A DNA stretch of 64,000 bases from Verrucomicrobiota bacterium. GTDB lineage: Bacteria; Verrucomicrobiota; Verrucomicrobiia; Opitutales; Opitutaceae. Location: assembly GCA_016235555.1 (NCBI GenBank), contig JACRKC010000021.1, positions 21,069 through 85,068 of the forward strand, written 5' to 3'. Below are positions 31,296 through 40,567 of this stretch, piece after piece (positions within the stretch are counted from its first letter, which is position 1; each line of letters starts with the position of its first letter). A program made the translations under genes and the position numbers. The notes below the pieces were generated by a model. It was given only the letters and a program-made list of their open reading frames with translations. It was not told the origin of the DNA and made no database searches.

Positions 31296-34136
31296 ATGAA
31301 CGCGCTTCGCTCCGCTGTGCCGCTGCTTTTCCTCACATCGATGGTGCGGGCGCAAACGGCGCCTCCGCCCGCGCCGCCGCAGCAGGGCGCCGCACCCACC
31401 GGCGAGACCGTCACCCTCTCGGCCTTCGAGGTGCGCAGCGAGTCGGACACCGGCTACGTGGCGTCTTCCGCGATGTCCGGCACGCGCACCAACGAGCTGC
31501 TCGAGAACATGCCCAACTCGATCTCGGTGATGACGCAGGAGTTTCTGCAGGACCTCGCGATGAACAGCTACTTCGACGCGGTCGATTTCGCGATGAACGC
31601 CGAGAACATCGCCAACGATCTCGGCACGGTCGGCGCCGTCGTGGGCAACCGCGGCGGCAACCAGGTCAACATCCGCGGCCTCGCCAGCGTGCGCCAGCTG
31701 CGCGACGGCTTTCCGTGGTATCTCTCGACCGACAGCTACAACACGGAGCGCATCGAATTCAGCCGCGGCCCCGGCGGGCTGGCCTACGGCGACGTCGATG
31801 CCGGCGGCTCGATCAACATCGGCAGCAAACGAGCGAACTTCCAGCGCCGGGCCAGCGTGCAGGTGCGCTACGACAGCTTCGGCACGCAACGCTACTCGCT
31901 CGACACCAACCAGCCGCTCGTGCCCGGCCGGGCCGGGGTGCGGTTCAACGCGATCAAGTCGGAGGTGGAGATGTTCAAGCAGCGCATGGGCCGCGATCTC
32001 GAAGGCTACGCGCTCGCGTTTCGCCTCGAGCCCTTCAAGGACCGCCGCACGCAGATCGATGTCTTTGGCGAGCGGGGCCACACCACCTACCACCTCGGCC
32101 ACCTCGGGCCGACGGACAGCCGCATCGCCTACCTCCCCGGCACGGGCAACAGCAACCTCGACGCCGACCCGAACCGCGCCGGCACGCAGGTGAACGGCGT
32201 CGGCATGCAGCAGCTCCGCGCGCCCACCGCGGTCGCGCACGCCTTCGTCGAGGTCGGCGGCGTGATCAACAACTGGCAGTCCACGACGACGAACACGTTT
32301 CGCATCACGACGACCAACACCGCTGCCGCCGCGACTTCGGCCACGGACCCCCAGAACCCGAACCGCTACCCGCTGCGCCGCATCCCCGAGAGCATCATTC
32401 CCCTGCGCGAGGATTGGGCCGGGCCCGACAACAAGATGTCGTCGAAATACCACGCCTACACGGTCGAGCTGAAACACGCGTTCAGCAACCGGCTCAGCGG
32501 CCTCGTGGCGTTCAACGCCCAGTTCGACGAGACGCAGCGCAAACAGACCTACTCGAGCCTCGCGAGCGTCGGCGGCGTCGCGGGCCGCAGCGTGCACGTC
32601 GATGTGAATCCCATTTTGCCCAACCCCAACGGTGCCGGCACCGTGACCAATCCGAACTACGGCCAGATGTATATTGTGCACGCGCCGCTCTTCAATCCCG
32701 ACGGCCACGACATCATGGGCTGGCGCGGCCAGGTGGTCTACGATGCGAAGCTCCCGTGGGGCATCACCCAGCGCATCGTCGCCGGCGTCAATTACCGCCA
32801 CGAGGAAAACTACCAGGACAACTACGGCTATTCGCTCACGAAGGAGGAGATCGCGAAGCGCGGCTACACGACGGGCCAGGCGGCTTACTTCAACAACAGC
32901 CTCGTCTACCCGATCCACTACCTGCGCGACGGCAACTCGGACCGCGAGCTCGGCTGGAGCGTGCGCCCCGGCCTCACGCAGTTGTTCCGCCACAACGCCG
33001 GCAGCGGCGTCAACCGCCGGCTCGACCAGAGCCTCATGTCGGGCTCCGTCAATCTCCTCGGCTCCTATTTCGGCGGGCAGGTGCGCACGAGCCTCGGCCT
33101 CAGCCGCGACCACTGGTTGCAGAGCGCGAGCCTCCCGACCACGGCCGACACGACCAACTTCAACCAGCAGACCTTTTTCAACGCCGACGGATCGCGCATC
33201 CCCAACGACGGCCTCCGCAAGCTGGACGTGCCGGTCTTCCCGTTCGCCGACGACTGGAGCACCAACCAGACCTATGGCGCCGTGTGGCACGTGCGTCCCT
33301 GGCTCTCGTTCACGGCGGGCTATTTCGAGTCGTCGCAGTTCTCCGACAATTACGGCACCGACCTCACGGGCGGTGCGCTGATGCCGCTCACGGGTGAGGG
33401 CGCCGATTTCAGCGCGCGCCTCAAGCTCCTCGGCGGCAAGCTGGAGCTGACCGTGACGCGTTTCGCCACGAAGCAGGAAAATCTCAACGCGACGCTCGAT
33501 GCCGCCGTGCGCGACGAACTCGCGCCGCTGCTCGCGAAACCGTTCGCCAACCTGGTCGACTACCGCGATCGCACCGCCAAGGGCTGGGAGTTCCAGATCG
33601 CCGGCAACATCACGCGCAGCTGGACGGTGCTCGCCGGCTATTCGAACAACCAGACGGAGTTCACGCGTTTCTTCCCGCTGCTCGGCGCCTTTCTCACCGA
33701 AGCGCGTGCCACCGCCAAGGCGCGCGGTCTCGACCCTGACGGTGCGACCGCGCTGACGATGCAGTATCTCGAGGATCAGGAGGGGGTGATCTCGCTGACC
33801 AAGCGGGCCACGGCCAGCCTGACGACGCGCTACAGCTTCACCGAAGGCCGGCTCAAGGGCGCGAACGCCGGCGTCGCCGCCCGCTGGGCGCGGGGCCGGG
33901 ACCGCGCGGGCGTCACCATCTCCGGCGTGCAGGTGCTGCCGCCGATCACGACGGAGGCCTACTTGCTGGTGAATCCGTTTGTCAGTTACCGCCGGAAGCT
34001 CGGCCGCTACAACGTGACTGCGCAGCTCAACGTGAACAACGCCTTCGACGTGAAGGTGGACGTGGGCAACGGTTACACGTGGACCCGCTACACCGAGCCG
34101 CGGCAGTATGTGACGACCGTGACGGTGGGCTTCTGA
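31296..34136 (+). CDS. TonB-dependent receptor (outer membrane), 946 aa
   Basis: A 946-residue receptor from ATG 31296 with a signal peptide (LRSAVPLLFLTSMVRA). The mature N-terminus has VTLSAFEVRSESDTGY, the Opitutaceae TonB-box-like start, then a plug domain (SSAMSGTRTNELLENMPNSI; VNIRGLASVRQLRDGFP; ERIEFSRGPGGLAYG) and a beta-barrel ending in VTTVTVGF with a terminal phenylalanine. It resembles siderophore-type receptors in plug motifs, but in this family carbohydrate substrates are also usual. It precedes the phosphoesterase fusion, with a triple-nested palindrome between them. Confidence 0.93.
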   Translation: MNALRSAVPLLFLTSMVRAQTAPPPAPPQQGAAPTGETVTLSAFEVRSESDTGYVASSAMSGTRTNELLENMPNSISVMTQEFLQDLAMNSYFDAVDFAMNAENIANDLGTVGAVVGNRGGNQVNIRGLASVRQLRDGFPWYLSTDSYNTERIEFSRGPGGLAYGDVDAGGSINIGSKRANFQRRASVQVRYDSFGTQRYSLDTNQPLVPGRAGVRFNAIKSEVEMFKQRMGRDLEGYALAFRLEPFKDRRTQIDVFGERGHTTYHLGHLGPTDSRIAYLPGTGNSNLDADPNRAGTQVNGVGMQQLRAPTAVAHAFVEVGGVINNWQSTTTNTFRITTTNTAAAATSATDPQNPNRYPLRRIPESIIPLREDWAGPDNKMSSKYHAYTVELKHAFSNRLSGLVAFNAQFDETQRKQTYSSLASVGGVAGRSVHVDVNPILPNPNGAGTVTNPNYGQMYIVHAPLFNPDGHDIMGWRGQVVYDAKLPWGITQRIVAGVNYRHEENYQDNYGYSLTKEEIAKRGYTTGQAAYFNNSLVYPIHYLRDGNSDRELGWSVRPGLTQLFRHNAGSGVNRRLDQSLMSGSVNLLGSYFGGQVRTSLGLSRDHWLQSASLPTTADTTNFNQQTFFNADGSRIPNDGLRKLDVPVFPFADDWSTNQTYGAVWHVRPWLSFTAGYFESSQFSDNYGTDLTGGALMPLTGEGADFSARLKLLGGKLELTVTRFATKQENLNATLDAAVRDELAPLLAKPFANLVDYRDRTAKGWEFQIAGNITRSWTVLAGYSNNQTEFTRFFPLLGAFLTEARATAKARGLDPDGATALTMQYLEDQEGVISLTKRATASLTTRYSFTEGRLKGANAGVAARWARGRDRAGVTISGVQVLPPITTEAYLLVNPFVSYRRKLGRYNVTAQLNVNNAFDVKVDVGNGYTWTRYTEPRQYVTTVTVGF

Positions 34137-34148
34137 AGGTGGAGCCCC

Positions 34149-34336
34149 AGTCGTGGACGAGGCGGGACACCGCGTTTCGCGGACGCGAGGGCTCATACCA
34201 GTTACGGTGTGCTTTGAGACTGTAGGCCCGGCCGGTGGCCGGGCTGCCCGCCCACCGGGCGGGCCTACAAGATCAGGAGTCTCAAAGCGCGCTGTAACTG
34301 GTATCAGGCCCGAGGCGGGACGCCTCGTCCACGACT
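34149..34336. repeat. Triple-nested palindrome between TonB receptor and phosphoesterase genes
   Basis: Outer arms AGTCGTGGACGAGGCG (34149-34164) and CGCCTCGTCCACGACT (34321-34336), perfect. Within them lie ATACCAGTTAC (34195-34205) and GTAACTGGTAT (34294-34304), perfect. Within those lies GTAGGCCCGGCC...GGGCCTAC (34222-34268). The middle and inner levels match the element at 5971-6078. Confidence 0.9.
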
Positions 34337-34378
34337 CCATACTTGGCTCGCGCGGATCGGCCGCTACGGTCGCGCGCC

Positions 34379-36907
34379 ATGAGAACTACCCTGTTCCGCG
34401 TGCTGGCGATGATGGCGGCGGCCGGCGTGGCGGCTGCGGCGACGAAGACTCCCGCGACACTGCCCGGTCTCCAGCGCGACGGTTCCGTGCTGCTACCGAA
34501 CCAGTGGTCGCTGCGCCCGGTGGGACGGCACCTCGCGGTCGGCGATTTTCCCGTGCAGATCGCGCTGCATCCCGGCGGCGCCTACGCGGCGGTGCTGCAC
34601 AGCGGCTGGGGACAGCACGAGGTGCGGGTGCTCGAAGTGAAGGGGCACCGCGAGATTTCGCGGGTCACGCTCGACGAGTCGTTTTACGGCCTCGTCTGGT
34701 CACCGGACGGCAAAAAACTCTACGCCAGCGGCGCCGCGGCGGAGGTGGTGCACGCATTTGATTTCAAAGGCGGCTACCTGACCGAGCATCGGGAACTGGC
34801 CGTGCGCCCGGCGCAGGAGCGCGGGGTGCCCGCCGGTCTCGCCATCACCGGCGATGGCGCGGCGCTTTACGTGGCCGAGTTGTGGGGCCAGCGGGTGACG
34901 AAACTCTCCACCACCGATGCGCGCCAGCTCTGGTCACGCCAGCTCGCCGCGCCGCAGGGCGGCACCGCGATGCAGCACGACGAGGCCCGCACCGACGCCG
35001 GGGCGGCGCAGGCCGCGCCGTTTCCCTACACGTGCCTGGCCGACGAACGCAGCGGCCGCGTGTTCGTGAGCCTGTGGGCGGCGTCCGCCGTGCTCGTGCT
35101 CGATGCGAAGACCGGTGCGGAACTCGCGCGCTGGCCCACCGGTCCGCACCCGTGCGAAATGCTGCTGGCGAAGGACGGCCGGCTTTTTGTCGCCGAGGCG
35201 AACCACAACACCGTCGCCATCCTCGACACCGCCACCGGCCGTCTCACCGAGCGGCTCAGCGCGGCGCTCTATCCCAGCGCCCCGCCGGGCTCGATGCCCA
35301 ACAGCCTCGCGCTCTCGCCCGATGGCGAGCTGCTCTTCGTCGCCAACGCCAACAACAACAACATCGCGGTCTTTGACGTCGAGACCACCGGCAAGGCGCG
35401 CTCGCTCGGGTTCATCCCGGTGGGCTGGTTTCCCACGAGCGTGCGCGTCTCACGCGACGGCAAGCACCTCCTCGTCGCCAACGGCAAGGGCAACACCTCG
35501 GCGGCCAACCCGCGCGGTCCGTTCCCCGGCACGCCCGTGCCGCGCAACCTCCAGGAATACATCGGCGGACTCTTCCAGGGCACGGTCACGCAGATCGACC
35601 TGCCGGCGGCGAAGAAGCGCACCGAGCAGTTCGGCGCGTGGTCGAAGACGGCGTTCGAGTGCTCGCCGCTCGACGCGGCCGGTGCCGCGCGCGGCCAGCG
35701 TCCGGCCGGCAACCCGATCCCGGCGAAGGTCGGTGATCCCTCGCCGATCAAGCACGTGATCTATGTCATTCGCGAAAACCGCACCTACGACCAGGTCTTC
35801 GGCGACCTCGAGATCGGCAACGGCGACCCGCGGCTCTGCCTGTTCCCGGAAAACGTGACGCCCAACGCCCACGCGCTCGCGCGCGAATTCGTGTTGCTCG
35901 ACAACCTTTACGCGGACGGCGAGGTGAGCGCTGACGGTCACGAGTGGACGATGGGCGCGATCGCGACCGACTTCGTGGAAAAACACTGGCCGCTCAGCTA
36001 CGGCCACAACGCGAAAAAGAAATACGACTACCCCGCCGAAGGCCGCTTCCCGGTCGCGTTTCCCGCCAACGGCTACCTTTGGAACCGCGCCGCCGAGGCC
36101 GGCGTGAGCTACCGCAGCTACGGTGAGTTTTGCACCACGCCGGAACGCGGCCCCGAACTCTCCGCGCCCTCGATCCCGATCCTGAAAGGCCATATCGACC
36201 CCTTTTACCGCGCGTGGGATCTCGACTACCCGGACGTGAAACGGGCCGAGCGCTTCATCGCCGAGCTCCGGCGCTTCGAGCGCGAGGGCGGCATGCCCCG
36301 CCTCCAAGTGATGCGCCTCGGCAACGACCACACCCAAGGCACGCGTGCCGGCAAGCCCACGCCCACCGCGCAGGTGGCCGACAACGATCTCGCCCTCGGC
36401 CGCCTCGTCGAAGCGGTCAGCAAATCGAAGTTCTGGGCCGACACCGCAATCTTCGTGCTCGAAGACGACGCGCAGAACGGCCCCGACCACGTCGACGCCC
36501 ACCGCATGCCCGGTTTCGTGATCAGCGCGTGGAGCAAACGCCGCGCGATCGACTCCACGCTCTACTCGACCACGAGCATGCTCCGCACGATGGAACTCAT
36601 CCTCGGGCTCCAGCCGATGTCGCAGTTCGACGCCGCCGCGATGCCGATGTGGGGCTGCTTCGCGGACAAGCCCGACCTCACGCCCTTTACGGCGCGGGCC
36701 GCACAGGTCGATCTCGAGGCGAAGAGCACGGCGATGTCGTGGGGCGCGCGCGAGTCGCAGAAGATGGATTTCTCAGAGCCCGACAAGGCCGACGACATCA
36801 AGCTGAACCAGATCGTGTGGCGCAGCGTGCGCGGCGCCGACAGCCCGATGCCCGCCCCGATCCGCGCGGCGTTCTACAAGTCGCACAAGAAGGATGCGGA
36901 TGATTAG
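34379..36907 (+). CDS. Beta-propeller / phosphoesterase fusion protein, exported
   Basis: An 842-residue exported protein from ATG 34379 with a signal peptide (RVLAMMAAAGVAAAA). Residues about 30-400 are a YncE/lactonase-like propeller (VAIHPGG-type strands, SPDGKKLYASGAAAEVVHAF, VANANNNNIAVFDVE). From about residue 455 a phosphoesterase-superfamily domain of the acid phosphatase / phospholipase C type begins (IKHVIYVIRENRTYDQVFGD), with later metal-site segments (LLDNLYADGEVSADGHEW; LEDDAQNGPDHVDAHR). The domain pair is known from other bacteria. It may release phosphate from organic esters; specificity is unknown. Confidence 0.88.
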   Translation: MRTTLFRVLAMMAAAGVAAAATKTPATLPGLQRDGSVLLPNQWSLRPVGRHLAVGDFPVQIALHPGGAYAAVLHSGWGQHEVRVLEVKGHREISRVTLDESFYGLVWSPDGKKLYASGAAAEVVHAFDFKGGYLTEHRELAVRPAQERGVPAGLAITGDGAALYVAELWGQRVTKLSTTDARQLWSRQLAAPQGGTAMQHDEARTDAGAAQAAPFPYTCLADERSGRVFVSLWAASAVLVLDAKTGAELARWPTGPHPCEMLLAKDGRLFVAEANHNTVAILDTATGRLTERLSAALYPSAPPGSMPNSLALSPDGELLFVANANNNNIAVFDVETTGKARSLGFIPVGWFPTSVRVSRDGKHLLVANGKGNTSAANPRGPFPGTPVPRNLQEYIGGLFQGTVTQIDLPAAKKRTEQFGAWSKTAFECSPLDAAGAARGQRPAGNPIPAKVGDPSPIKHVIYVIRENRTYDQVFGDLEIGNGDPRLCLFPENVTPNAHALAREFVLLDNLYADGEVSADGHEWTMGAIATDFVEKHWPLSYGHNAKKKYDYPAEGRFPVAFPANGYLWNRAAEAGVSYRSYGEFCTTPERGPELSAPSIPILKGHIDPFYRAWDLDYPDVKRAERFIAELRRFEREGGMPRLQVMRLGNDHTQGTRAGKPTPTAQVADNDLALGRLVEAVSKSKFWADTAIFVLEDDAQNGPDHVDAHRMPGFVISAWSKRRAIDSTLYSTTSMLRTMELILGLQPMSQFDAAAMPMWGCFADKPDLTPFTARAAQVDLEAKSTAMSWGARESQKMDFSEPDKADDIKLNQIVWRSVRGADSPMPAPIRAAFYKSHKKDADD

Positions 36908-36954
36908 TGAGCGGTGCCGGTTCATCGCCCGATACTCAGGGGCATCGTCACAAG

Positions 36955-37064
36955 ATAGGGACGGCTCTCCGAGCCGTCCTGAGTTCCACGTAGCGCACGC
37001 CTTTGGGCACCTGATGGCGCGACGTTTGTCGCACACCCAGGACGCCTCGGAGAGGCGTCCCTAC
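36955..37064. repeat. Palindrome 'gggacggctctccgagccgtcc', CTAC right foot
   Basis: Left ATAGGGACGGCTCTCCGAGC (36955) and right GACGCCTCGGAGAGGCGTCC with CTAC (37061-37064). It fills the convergent spacer between the phosphoesterase and AlkD-like genes; the AlkD-like stop lies one base beyond the foot. Confidence 0.75.
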
Positions 37065-37065
37065 C

Positions 37066-37734
37066 TCAGCCCGCCTTTTTCGACGCCCTGAGCAGCTCCC
37101 GCAGTGCATCGGCCGCGATCCAACGGGCGGCGCGGGAGTCGAGACGCTGAATTCGTTTGGCCTCGGCGATCGCGGCGCGGTGGAGGCGTGGGTTGCGTTT
37201 GCCGATCTGGCGCAGGGCCCAGTTGACGGCTTTCTTCACGAAATTGCGCTCGTCGGTCGCCTCGCGGGTGATGATCGGCAGAAAGCGAAGGAAGATCTCG
37301 TCGGGCAGTTCCTTCCGATGCACGGCCATGCCGGCCATGATCGCGAAGCCGGTGCGTTTCACGAACCCGGCGCGGCGCGCGCTCCACGCGTGCGCGAGCG
37401 ACTCCGCGAAGGGCGTGCGGTCGAGCAGGAAAGCGAGGGCGTCGGTCGCAGCCCAGTTGTCGCAGTCGTTGACCCAGGTGCTGGCCTGCGCGCGGGTGAG
37501 CTGCTTCGGATCGGCGACGAGGGTGGCGAGCACACGGGCTTCCTGGATCGGGTGGGACCAGAGTGCGAGGGCGAGGGCGTGGTCGCGCCGGTGGGCGCGG
37601 GCGAGATCGCGGAGCACGGGCATCGCGATGCCGAGCTGCTCGGCGTGCGAGGTGATGCCGAACCGGCGCTGGCCCTCGACGTTGCGCGGGTTGCGCAGCG
37701 TGCGCAGGTGGGCGACGATTTTGGCGGCGATCAT
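37066..37734 (-). CDS. AlkD-like DNA glycosylase / DNA alkylation repair protein
   Basis: A 222-residue all-helical protein from ATG 37732-37734. The HEAT-like repeat pattern and motifs WVNDCDNWAATDALAFLLD, RRAGFVKRTGFAIMAG and FVKKAVNWALRQIGKRNP match the AlkD family, which excises bulky or cationic alkyl lesions without base flipping. The W, D and R residues of the DNA-lesion site appear to be present. Family length is typical (about 225). It is transcribed towards a palindrome and away from a repeat-rich spacer that separates it from DAHP synthase. Confidence 0.9.
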   Translation of the reverse strand: MIAAKIVAHLRTLRNPRNVEGQRRFGITSHAEQLGIAMPVLRDLARAHRRDHALALALWSHPIQEARVLATLVADPKQLTRAQASTWVNDCDNWAATDALAFLLDRTPFAESLAHAWSARRAGFVKRTGFAIMAGMAVHRKELPDEIFLRFLPIITREATDERNFVKKAVNWALRQIGKRNPRLHRAAIAEAKRIQRLDSRAARWIAADALRELLRASKKAG

Positions 37735-37740
37735 GAGAGG

Positions 37741-37946
37741 AACAGGAAGGCCGGGAAGCGCGGGAAGGCAGGTTGGCCGGGCTGCAAGAGGAAGTGAGGT
37801 CAGTTGCGTTGTAGCGGCGGTCTATGACCGCTGTCGATGCGCCAAGGGTGCTCGTCCGGCGGTCATAGACCGCCGCTACAACCAAGGCATGCAAATTTTG
37901 ACCGCACTTTCTGTTACGCCCGGTTGTTCTTCCCGGCCTTCCTGTT
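37741..37946. repeat. Nested element: AACAGGAAGGCCGGGAAG arms around a GTAG/CTAC hairpin
   Basis: Perfect 18-base arms AACAGGAAGGCCGGGAAG (37741-37758) and CTTCCCGGCCTTCCTGTT (37929-37946). Inside lies a 69-bp GTAG/CTAC palindrome (37811-37879) of the same family as 5865-5933, including its downstream aaccaaggcat flank. A degraded copy of the outer arms is translated in the sialidase-like gene at 15990-16099. Confidence 0.85.
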
Positions 37947-37950
37947 CAGA

Positions 37951-39006
37951 TCATTGCTTCCGCCGGGCGCGCACGGCTTCGGCGAGCGTATTAAACACGG
38001 GAAGCGTCTGCTCCCACGACAGGCACGCGTCGGTGATGCTGCGGCCAGGCACGAGCGGGCGGGCGCGGTAGTCCTGCGTGCCGCCGAGGAGGTTGCTCTC
38101 GATCATGGTCGCGACGATGGCGCGCTCGCCGGCGGCGAGTTGCGCGGCGAGATCGGCGGCGACGGCGGGCTGGCGCGCTGGGTCCTTGCCGCTGTTGGCG
38201 TGCGAGCAGTCGACCATGAGGAAGGGTTTGACGCCGTTCTTCTCCAGCAAGGCGGCGGCGGCGCGGACGTGTTCGCGGGAGAAATTCGGTCCGCGCGTGC
38301 CGCCGCGCAGCACGAGGTGGGTGTGTTCGTTGCCGGCGGTGGAGAGGATCGCGGGGGCGCCATCGCGCGTGAGCGACGGAAACCAATGCGGGGCGCGCGC
38401 GGCGCGGATGGCATCGATGGCCACCTGCACATCGCCGTCGGTGCGGTTTTTGAAGCCGACGGGCATCGAGAGGCCCGAGGCGAGCTCGCGATGCACCTGG
38501 CTCTCGACGGTGCGCGCACCGATGGCGCCCCACGAAACGAGATCGGCGTAGTATTGGCCGAGGGTGGTATCGAGGAACTCGTTGGCGACGGGCAGACCGA
38601 GCGCGGTGACCTCGAGGAGGAGTTTGCGCGCGAGCTGGAGGCCGTAGGTGATCTCGAAGGTGTCGTCGAGGCCGGGGTCGTTGATGAGGCCTTTCCAGCC
38701 GGTGACGGTTCGCGGTTTCTCGAAATAAACGCGCATCGCGATGAGGAGATCCGCAGCGTGCAGGCGCGCGGCGTCGCGCAGGCGCTCCGCATACTCGACC
38801 GCGCCGGCAGGATCGTGGATGGAGCACGGGCCGACCACGACGAGCAGGCGGTCATCCGCGCCGGTGACGATGCGCGCGATGTCACGGCGGGCAGTGGCGA
38901 TCAGCGCGGCGCCGGCGTCGGGTAACGGCAATTCGGCCTCGAGCACCGCGGGGGCGATGAGCGGCCGTTGGGCGCGGATGCGCAGGTCGAAGGTCGGTTC
39001 GTGCAT
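37951..39006 (-). CDS. 3-deoxy-7-phosphoheptulonate synthase (DAHP synthase, AroFGH type)
   Basis: A 351-residue enzyme that condenses erythrose-4-phosphate and phosphoenolpyruvate in the first step of the shikimate pathway. ATG 39004-39006 is chosen from the family's usual N-terminus. Class I motifs are clear: VVVGPCSIHD, MRVYFEKPRTVTGWKGLINDP, GARTVESQVHRE, GFKNRTDGD, VDCSHANSGKDP and GRSITDACLSWEQT. Which feedback class (Phe, Tyr or Trp) cannot be read safely. It lies 32 bases after the unknown gene at 39039-40382 and is likely co-transcribed with it. Confidence 0.95.
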   Translation of the reverse strand: MHEPTFDLRIRAQRPLIAPAVLEAELPLPDAGAALIATARRDIARIVTGADDRLLVVVGPCSIHDPAGAVEYAERLRDAARLHAADLLIAMRVYFEKPRTVTGWKGLINDPGLDDTFEITYGLQLARKLLLEVTALGLPVANEFLDTTLGQYYADLVSWGAIGARTVESQVHRELASGLSMPVGFKNRTDGDVQVAIDAIRAARAPHWFPSLTRDGAPAILSTAGNEHTHLVLRGGTRGPNFSREHVRAAAALLEKNGVKPFLMVDCSHANSGKDPARQPAVAADLAAQLAAGERAIVATMIESNLLGGTQDYRARPLVPGRSITDACLSWEQTLPVFNTLAEAVRARRKQ

Positions 39007-39038
39007 GGAAAATTCCGATGCGACCGGTGACGTGCGTT

Positions 39039-40382
39039 TCACGCGAGAAGTTTCTGGGCTTCGTTCACCAGCGGGGAGCGGGCGAGGGTGACGGCGGCGG
39101 GGGCGGCGACGCCGTGCTTCGCGGCGCGGGCGCGGAGCGTGAGCCAGGCGAGCGAGGCGATTTCGCCGGAGGCGGCGTGCGGTGCGGCCTGCGCGAGCGA
39201 GTCGGCGGGCGGCGCGAACGAGTCGAGGCTGAGGATGCCTTTCTCGACGACGAAGAGGCCGAGCGAGGCGCCGAGCGTGTCGAGCCAGGCGCGCGGGCGG
39301 GCGGGCGGCGCGTAGACGAGCGCGGCGCTGGCGGGCGACCATTCCATGTAGGTGCGAAGTTCGGTGTAGAGCTGGGTGAGCGCGGCGTCGGCGGTGGCGG
39401 GTGTCCAGCGGGCGGTGAAGGTCTTGCGCTCGCGATAGGATTTCACCTCCCACACGCGGAGGGTCACCTGATAGTCGCCGTCGGTGGCGCGCAGGGCGCC
39501 GGTGACGATGTAGTCGAGCCCGCCCTCGGTGGTGTCGACCAACTGGCGGAGGTTTTCGAGCGTCCACTCGCCGCCGAACAGCATCGGCAACGCGGGGGCA
39601 CCCGGCGGATGGAAGAGGCCGATGGCGGTGATCGGCGCATACGAGGGGGAGAAGTAGAGTGCCTCGCAGAGCCAGAGCGGGAGCGCGCGGGAGAGGCGGC
39701 CGAGTTCGTCCTCGGGCAGTTTCATCGCGGCGGTGACATCGGCGACGCCGGGCAGGGCGAGCTGGGCAAACGCGATGCGACGGAGCCGTCCGTCCTTGGG
39801 CGGGAGCAATTGCGCGGCCATCGGTTCGAGGCCGTAGAACCAGACGGGCTTGCTGATCGTGATGAGGCCGACCCTGGGCACTTCGACGCCCGGCGGCGGC
39901 GCGCCGGGACCGGGGGCGGTGTGGTCGTTGAGCAGTTCGGCGATCGCGTTGGAGAAACCGTGCAGGCGGTCCTCGAGTTCGGGGCGTTCGAGGGCGAAGA
40001 GGATGTCGAGCACGTGCTGCGCAGCGTCGGCGTTGCGCACGGCGAGATAGGCTTGGAGGAGATTGAGGCCCGTGGCGGGGCCGTGGCGCTCGGCGTCGTA
40101 GCGCGGGGCGATGAGCTCGACAATCTCGGCCACGTGGCCGCGCGAGCCGAGGTCGCCGGAGACGGTGACGAGCACGTCGGCGCGTTCGCCGGCGGTGGCG
40201 AGGACTTCTTCGTAGATGGCGAGGGCGCCGGGCAGGTCTTTGGCGTCGAGTGTCTCGCGGGCGGCGGCGAGGCGGGCGAGCGCGCCGGATTGGGCGCCGG
40301 CCGGAGCCGGAGTGGCCGGGGTGTTGTCGGACGCGGCGCCGGGCGCCGGTTTTTTCGCGGAGAAACGGTCAAAAAATCCCAT
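39039..40382 (-). CDS. Unknown cytoplasmic protein, TPR-like N-terminus
   Basis: A 447-residue protein from ATG 40380-40382 (MGFFDRFSAKKPAP). Residues about 35-140 are helical with a tetratricopeptide-like rhythm (ARETLDAKDLPGALAIYEEVLATAGE). The rest is a mixed alpha/beta region with no recognised catalytic motif. No signal peptide. It precedes DAHP synthase closely on the same strand. The spacer upstream carries one copy of the TTGTAACGTA palindrome (40523-40545), so expression may respond to the HTH protein encoded next door; this is inference. Confidence 0.75.
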   Translation of the reverse strand: MGFFDRFSAKKPAPGAASDNTPATPAPAGAQSGALARLAAARETLDAKDLPGALAIYEEVLATAGERADVLVTVSGDLGSRGHVAEIVELIAPRYDAERHGPATGLNLLQAYLAVRNADAAQHVLDILFALERPELEDRLHGFSNAIAELLNDHTAPGPGAPPPGVEVPRVGLITISKPVWFYGLEPMAAQLLPPKDGRLRRIAFAQLALPGVADVTAAMKLPEDELGRLSRALPLWLCEALYFSPSYAPITAIGLFHPPGAPALPMLFGGEWTLENLRQLVDTTEGGLDYIVTGALRATDGDYQVTLRVWEVKSYRERKTFTARWTPATADAALTQLYTELRTYMEWSPASAALVYAPPARPRAWLDTLGASLGLFVVEKGILSLDSFAPPADSLAQAAPHAASGEIASLAWLTLRARAAKHGVAAPAAVTLARSPLVNEAQKLLA

Positions 40383-40522
40383 GCCGGCGAGCAAAACGCG
40401 GCGCGACGCTGGGGCGAGGCAAAGTTGTGCCGGCACGGTGGCGGCGGGCGCGGCGCGCGGCTGCACCGCGACCCGAATCCACTCCGCGGCGCGCGGATGG
40501 CGACCGCGTCCGGCCGGGCCAA

Positions 40523-40545
40523 TTTGTAACGTAATACGTTACAAA
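40523..40545. promoter_or_regulatory. TTGTAACGTA-n-TACGTTACAA palindrome, copy 1
   Basis: Perfect odd-length palindrome of 23 bases (half-sites TTTGTAACGTA and TACGTTACAAA around one A). It lies about 140 bases upstream of the gene starting at 40382 and just after the HTH gene stop. Two more copies lie at 40982 and 41061. Operator role is inferred. Confidence 0.7.
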
Positions 40546-40567
40546 CCCTGCGGCGAACGCGGCGGCA

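Noticed and set aside
34149..34336. A simple intrinsic terminator after the TonB receptor gene
   Set aside because: There is no U-tract after any stem, the arms are perfect at three nested levels and the same units occur elsewhere in other contexts, so a mobile repeat explains it better. It could still terminate transcription secondarily.
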